8,740 bases of DNA. It comes from Sulfurovum sp. (GTDB taxonomy: Bacteria; Campylobacterota; Campylobacteria; Campylobacterales; Sulfurovaceae). Of the stretch, positions 6,302 through 8,740 are shown piece by piece. The position numbers and the translations under genes are program-made. Position 1 is the stretch's first letter; each line of letters opens with the position of its first letter. Location: assembly GCA_003978395.1 (NCBI GenBank), contig QNZV01000021.1:1-8740 (forward strand), in the 5' to 3' direction. The notes below the pieces were generated by a model. That model saw nothing but the letters and a program-made list of their open reading frames with translations. It did no database searches and was not told where the DNA came from.

Positions 6302-6802
6302 ATGACTCGACGTGTCTTTATCTTGGCAGTCATTGGTGCAGGAACAGCATTGGCTCTTTTACCTCAAAACGCTAAAACAGATATAAATATTGCACCATTC
6401 AAAGTGATACAAGCAGTACAAGAGACATTTTTTCCCAAAGCGTTAAAAGCACCCTCGGCTTTAGAGTTTGGAGCAACGAACTATCTCTTAAAGGTCTCCT
6501 CTCACTCCTCTTTTCTTAAAAGTGATTTAAACTTTCTATTATATGGTGCAGAGCTATTAATCAATGCCCAAAATGATTTTTTGACCATGAATCCAAAAGA
6601 GCGAGACGAAGCTTTAAGAGATTTTGTAAACAGCTCAGACAAAGCAGAAAATTGGGCATCACTTCTACTCTTTTATACTTTAGAAGCTTTGTTAAGCGAC
6701 CCAATTTATGGTGGAAACAAAAATCAACTTGGTTGGAAATGGCTTGGTCACCATACAGGGCAACCTAGACCAAAAGTAAAATTTGCAGGGGAAGTGTCAT
6801 GA
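6302..6802 (+). CDS. Tat-exported small subunit, gluconate 2-dehydrogenase subunit 3 type
   Basis: A 166-residue protein with an N-terminal twin-arginine signal, TRRVFIL (residues 2-8) followed by a hydrophobic AVIGAGTALALL stretch, so it should be exported folded by the Tat system. The C-terminal block LSDPIYGGNKNQLGWKWLGH (131-150) is the hallmark of the gluconate 2-dehydrogenase subunit 3 family, the small subunit of membrane-linked GMC dehydrogenases. In that family the small subunit binds the flavin subunit, which lacks its own signal, and carries it across the membrane. The next gene encodes exactly such a flavin subunit and overlaps this stop by 4 bp (ATGA), giving coupled translation. 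The start is fixed by AAAGGA 5 nt upstream and by the Tat motif. The substrate of the complex is unknown. Confidence 0.82.
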   Translation: MTRRVFILAVIGAGTALALLPQNAKTDINIAPFKVIQAVQETFFPKALKAPSALEFGATNYLLKVSSHSSFLKSDLNFLLYGAELLINAQNDFLTMNPKERDEALRDFVNSSDKAENWASLLLFYTLEALLSDPIYGGNKNQLGWKWLGHHTGQPRPKVKFAGEVS

Positions 6803-8454
6803 GATATGATGTATGTATAATCGGTTCAGGAGTAGGAGCATCAGGCGTGGCACACACTCTTGTAAATGCAGGTAAAAAAGTGGTTATTTTAGAGCGTGGA
6901 GGATTTTTAAAAGAGAAGGATTTCTCTAAAGATGAGATTGCCTATTGTAAACGAGATATAGTAACCCCCAACCTAGAAGAGTGCTATCACACCATCGAAG
7001 ATTTAGAAGATGGAGAGTGGGTTAAAACCACCACAACCCAAACCGAAAGCTCTTTTTTTAATGGAAATATTGTGGGTGGCTCATCCAATTTTATGAGTGG
7101 CTATTTTCATCGCTTAAAACCTGTAGATTTTAAACTAAAATCCACTTTTGGAGCTATAAAAGGTGCAAATGTAGTTGATTGGTGTATAAGTTATGAAGAG
7201 CTAGAACCCTATTTTGAAAAAGTAGAACGCATTGTGGGTGTCAGTGGAAAAGTTACCCCCTACAGATACCATGAACCAAGAAACACAAAAGATTTCCCCT
7301 ACCCTCCTCTAGATGAACATCCTATCTCTAAAATCATCGACAAAGCATGTGCGAAACTAAAATTTAGCTCTTATAAAACACCCCGAGCCATTTTATCAAA
7401 GCCAAAAGAGGAGCGAAACAACTGCTACTACTCCAACTACTGTGGCTCTTATCCATGTGCAAGTGGAGCAAAAGGGAGTGCTAGGGCTTCACTGCTTCAA
7501 CCTGCTCTTAAAACAGGAAATTTAACCATTATTCCTCACGCTTTTGTAAAAAAGCTCAATGAAAAAGATACAAAAGTGACCCAAGCCATCTACATTGATA
7601 CCAACACAAAAAAAGAGCATTTTATAAATGCAGACATTTTCGTAGTAGCAGGTCAAGCCGTAGAGAGTTCAAGACTACTTCTCAACTCAAAATCCAAAAA
7701 CTTTCCCAATGGTCTTGCAAATAACTCCAATCAAGTTGGTAAAAACTTACTCTTTTCAGCAGGAGGCGTGGGGTCAGGTCAATTTGATGCCGATTCTGTG
7801 CCATTAAAAGATTTAATGGTCGAAGGTCTCTTTGTCAACAGAAGCCTATGTGATTGGTATGAGATTGATGGAATGAAAGGTGGGCTTGTAGATTTTCTAT
7901 TTGAACATGCAAACCCCATCTCAAAAGCGAGTAAACAAAAATGGGATGGAGGTCGTTTGATTTGGGGCGAAGAGCTACAAAACAAGATTTTCAAAAAGTT
8001 TACAACAACAAAACAGTTAAACTTTGAAATTTTCAACGATTGGCTACCCACAGATAACTGTTTTGTAAGTGTCGATGAAAAATACAAAGATATATATGGT
8101 GTACCTGTAGCCAATATTCGTATAGGTAGCCACCCACATGATTTAAAAATAGGAAGAGTCTTAGCAAAAAAAGCCGAAGCAGTCATGAAAGAGATGGGTG
8201 CAAAAAGCATTCGTTCTTCTATCTCATCATACCCCCCAAGCAATCTACAAGCAGGAGGATGCCGTTTTGGAGACGACCCAAAAACATCTGTACTAAACAG
8301 ACACTGCCAAGCCCACGAAGTATCAAACCTTTTTGTAAGTGATGGTAGTTTTATGCCTACAGGAGGTTCTGTTACCTACACTTGGACAATTTATGCTAAC
8401 TCTTTTCGAGTTGGAGATTATATTTTGAAACATATAGATAGGTTAAGAGGTTAG
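6799..8454 (+). CDS. GMC-family FAD oxidoreductase, dehydrogenase large subunit
   Basis: A 551-residue flavoprotein of the glucose-methanol-choline family, probably oxidising a sugar, sugar acid or alcohol in the periplasm. It begins directly with the FAD-binding strand and GSGVGASG (9-16), with Glu32 in VVILERGG binding the ribose. The second FAD motif GNIVGGSSNF is at 89-98, and the C-terminal GMC domain holds GDDPKTSVLN (491-500) and NLFVSDGSFMPTGG (510-523). There is no signal peptide, which fits export with the Tat subunit encoded upstream. Three cysteines (209, 215, 220) followed by SGAKGSA lie where related FAD dehydrogenases bind a 3Fe-4S cluster. The usual active-site His before G-x-C-R-x-G appears to be Leu483, and the usual Asn/His partner appears to be Thr526. 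AGGGGA at 6787-6792 supports the start. The class is secure; the substrate is not. Confidence 0.88.
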   Translation: MRYDVCIIGSGVGASGVAHTLVNAGKKVVILERGGFLKEKDFSKDEIAYCKRDIVTPNLEECYHTIEDLEDGEWVKTTTTQTESSFFNGNIVGGSSNFMSGYFHRLKPVDFKLKSTFGAIKGANVVDWCISYEELEPYFEKVERIVGVSGKVTPYRYHEPRNTKDFPYPPLDEHPISKIIDKACAKLKFSSYKTPRAILSKPKEERNNCYYSNYCGSYPCASGAKGSARASLLQPALKTGNLTIIPHAFVKKLNEKDTKVTQAIYIDTNTKKEHFINADIFVVAGQAVESSRLLLNSKSKNFPNGLANNSNQVGKNLLFSAGGVGSGQFDADSVPLKDLMVEGLFVNRSLCDWYEIDGMKGGLVDFLFEHANPISKASKQKWDGGRLIWGEELQNKIFKKFTTTKQLNFEIFNDWLPTDNCFVSVDEKYKDIYGVPVANIRIGSHPHDLKIGRVLAKKAEAVMKEMGAKSIRSSISSYPPSNLQAGGCRFGDDPKTSVLNRHCQAHEVSNLFVSDGSFMPTGGSVTYTWTIYANSFRVGDYILKHIDRLRG

Positions 8455-8472
8455 ATTTAATAGCAATGAAAT

Positions 8473-8493
8473 AAGCCTAAATCTTGTAGGTTT
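8473..8493 (+). terminator. Weak hairpin after the dehydrogenase operon
   Basis: AAGCCTA (8473-8479) can pair with TAGGTTT (8487-8493), with one G-U pair and a 7-nt loop, followed by GATTTTAT. It lies 18 nt after the stop of the GMC gene and may be a weak terminator or 3' stabilising hairpin. The U-tract is interrupted, so confidence is low. Confidence 0.3.
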
Positions 8494-8523
8494 GATTTTA
8501 TCATATACAATATAAAATTATAT

Positions 8524-8556
8524 TGGAAACAGCGTAGGTCGGGTTGCCATTTTTTT
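8524..8556 (+). terminator. Possible intrinsic terminator of the dehydrogenase operon
   Basis: TGGAAAC (8524-8530) pairs with GTTGCCA (8543-8549) apart from one A-G mismatch, with a 12-nt loop, and is followed at once by seven T (8550-8556). The T-run position is right for intrinsic termination, but the stem is modest. The loop carries a GC-rich stretch, GTAGGTCGGG, that stands out in this AT-rich spacer. Confidence 0.4.
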
Positions 8557-8638
8557 AAAGCAAATAAGTTTTTAATTCATTACCATAATTTGCCTATAAC
8601 CAAAGTAGTAAAAATAGGTCGCCCAAAAACAACACCAC

Positions 8639-8694
8639 ATACTTAAAATCTCTACCTTGTAGAAAAAAAGATACTTAAAAAGTCTCTTAAGAGA
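8639..8694. repeat. Direct repeat and palindrome upstream of an outgoing promoter
   Basis: ATACTTAAAA occurs at 8639-8648 and 8671-8680, 32 bp apart (about three helical turns). Each copy is followed within 0-2 nt by TCTCT. The second copy runs into a perfect 12-bp palindrome, TCTCTTAAGAGA (8683-8694). A small stem, TCTAC/GTAGA, sits between the copies (8651-8663). The arrangement suggests operators for the gene to the right of the window. Otherwise positions 8455-8740 (286 nt) hold no gene that I can support. Confidence 0.4.
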
Positions 8695-8718
8695 AAAGGC
8701 TTCTCCTTACGCACTTTT

Positions 8719-8727
8719 TGATATAAT
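8719..8727 (+). promoter_or_regulatory. Extended -10 promoter pointing out of the window
   Basis: TGATATAAT (TG-n-TATAAT, with TATAAT at 8722-8727) is an extended -10 element close to the right edge. Transcription would start near 8734 and read into a gene lying outside the window. No -35 box is evident at the expected distance. Confidence 0.5.
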
Positions 8728-8740
8728 ATATTAAAAAAAG

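Noticed and set aside
7047..7059. T7 run in the GMC gene as a phase-variable tract
   Set aside because: Homopolymers of seven A or T are common in this AT-rich DNA, and the reading frame is intact. There is no poly-G or poly-C tract of the kind used for phase variation in this phylum.
7779..8243. A 154-residue minus-strand frame inside the GMC gene
   Set aside because: It lies opposite a well-conserved coding region with clear GMC motifs, and its own product shows no recognisable domain.
8470..8646. A 58-codon stop-free plus-strand stretch after the GMC gene
   Set aside because: It has no ATG or other usable start with a ribosome site in its first half, and its sequence is of no recognisable family. 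It overlaps hairpins and repeat-like motifs. A remnant of a gene cannot be excluded.
1..8740. Search for CRISPR arrays, tRNA or rRNA genes and insertion sequences
   Set aside because: No regularly spaced repeat array, cloverleaf, rRNA motif or transposase was seen on either strand. The repeats present are short and promoter-associated.

Overview
The window is an AT-rich bacterial chromosome segment that most likely comes from a member of the Campylobacterota (epsilonproteobacteria; a free-living Sulfurimonas/Sulfurovum/Arcobacter-like organism is my best guess, and the genus cannot be fixed from this sequence). The reasons are the base and codon composition, the AAGGA ribosome sites with -10 boxes lacking clear -35 boxes, and a gene for a PgbA N-terminal-type protein directly before glcD. 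The same gene order (HP0508 pgbA, HP0509 glcD) is known in Helicobacter pylori.

Layout. Positions 1-172 are a gene-free, very AT-rich upstream region with a tandem repeat, leading into a membrane fatty acid desaturase (173-1360). A 95-base gap carries a promoter-like site and a 10-bp stem-loop, and then three closely packed plus-strand genes follow: a secreted PgbA-like protein (1456-2145), a GlcD-type FAD oxidase (2158-3531) and an MltB-type lytic transglycosylase (3533-4537). Two small unidentified membrane proteins run the other way (5098-4527). They are coupled by a TTGA overlap and collide with the end of mltB by 11 bp. A YihY/BrkB family membrane protein (5192-6028) diverges from them. 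Between 6029 and 6301 lies a compact unit: a near-consensus promoter, a 29-codon frame and a hairpin. It is probably an unannotated small gene or a small RNA.

The right side is a two-gene operon (6302-8454): a Tat-signal small subunit of the gluconate 2-dehydrogenase subunit 3 type and a GMC flavoprotein with a cysteine triplet. By family precedent these form a periplasmic dehydrogenase that passes electrons to the respiratory chain. The cytochrome c subunit often found with such pairs is not next to them here. Positions 8455-8740 hold hairpins, a possible terminator, tandem repeats and an outward-facing promoter for a gene beyond the window.

How the genes fit together: much of the content concerns the envelope and respiration (lipid desaturation, cell-wall turnover, two flavin dehydrogenases, membrane proteins). 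I see no CRISPR array, transposase, phage gene, rRNA or tRNA. Nothing here amounts to a clear new system. The best leads are the small transcription unit at 6048-6219, the atypical GMC active site and cysteine cluster, the leader structure before the PgbA-like gene, and the unknown membrane pair.
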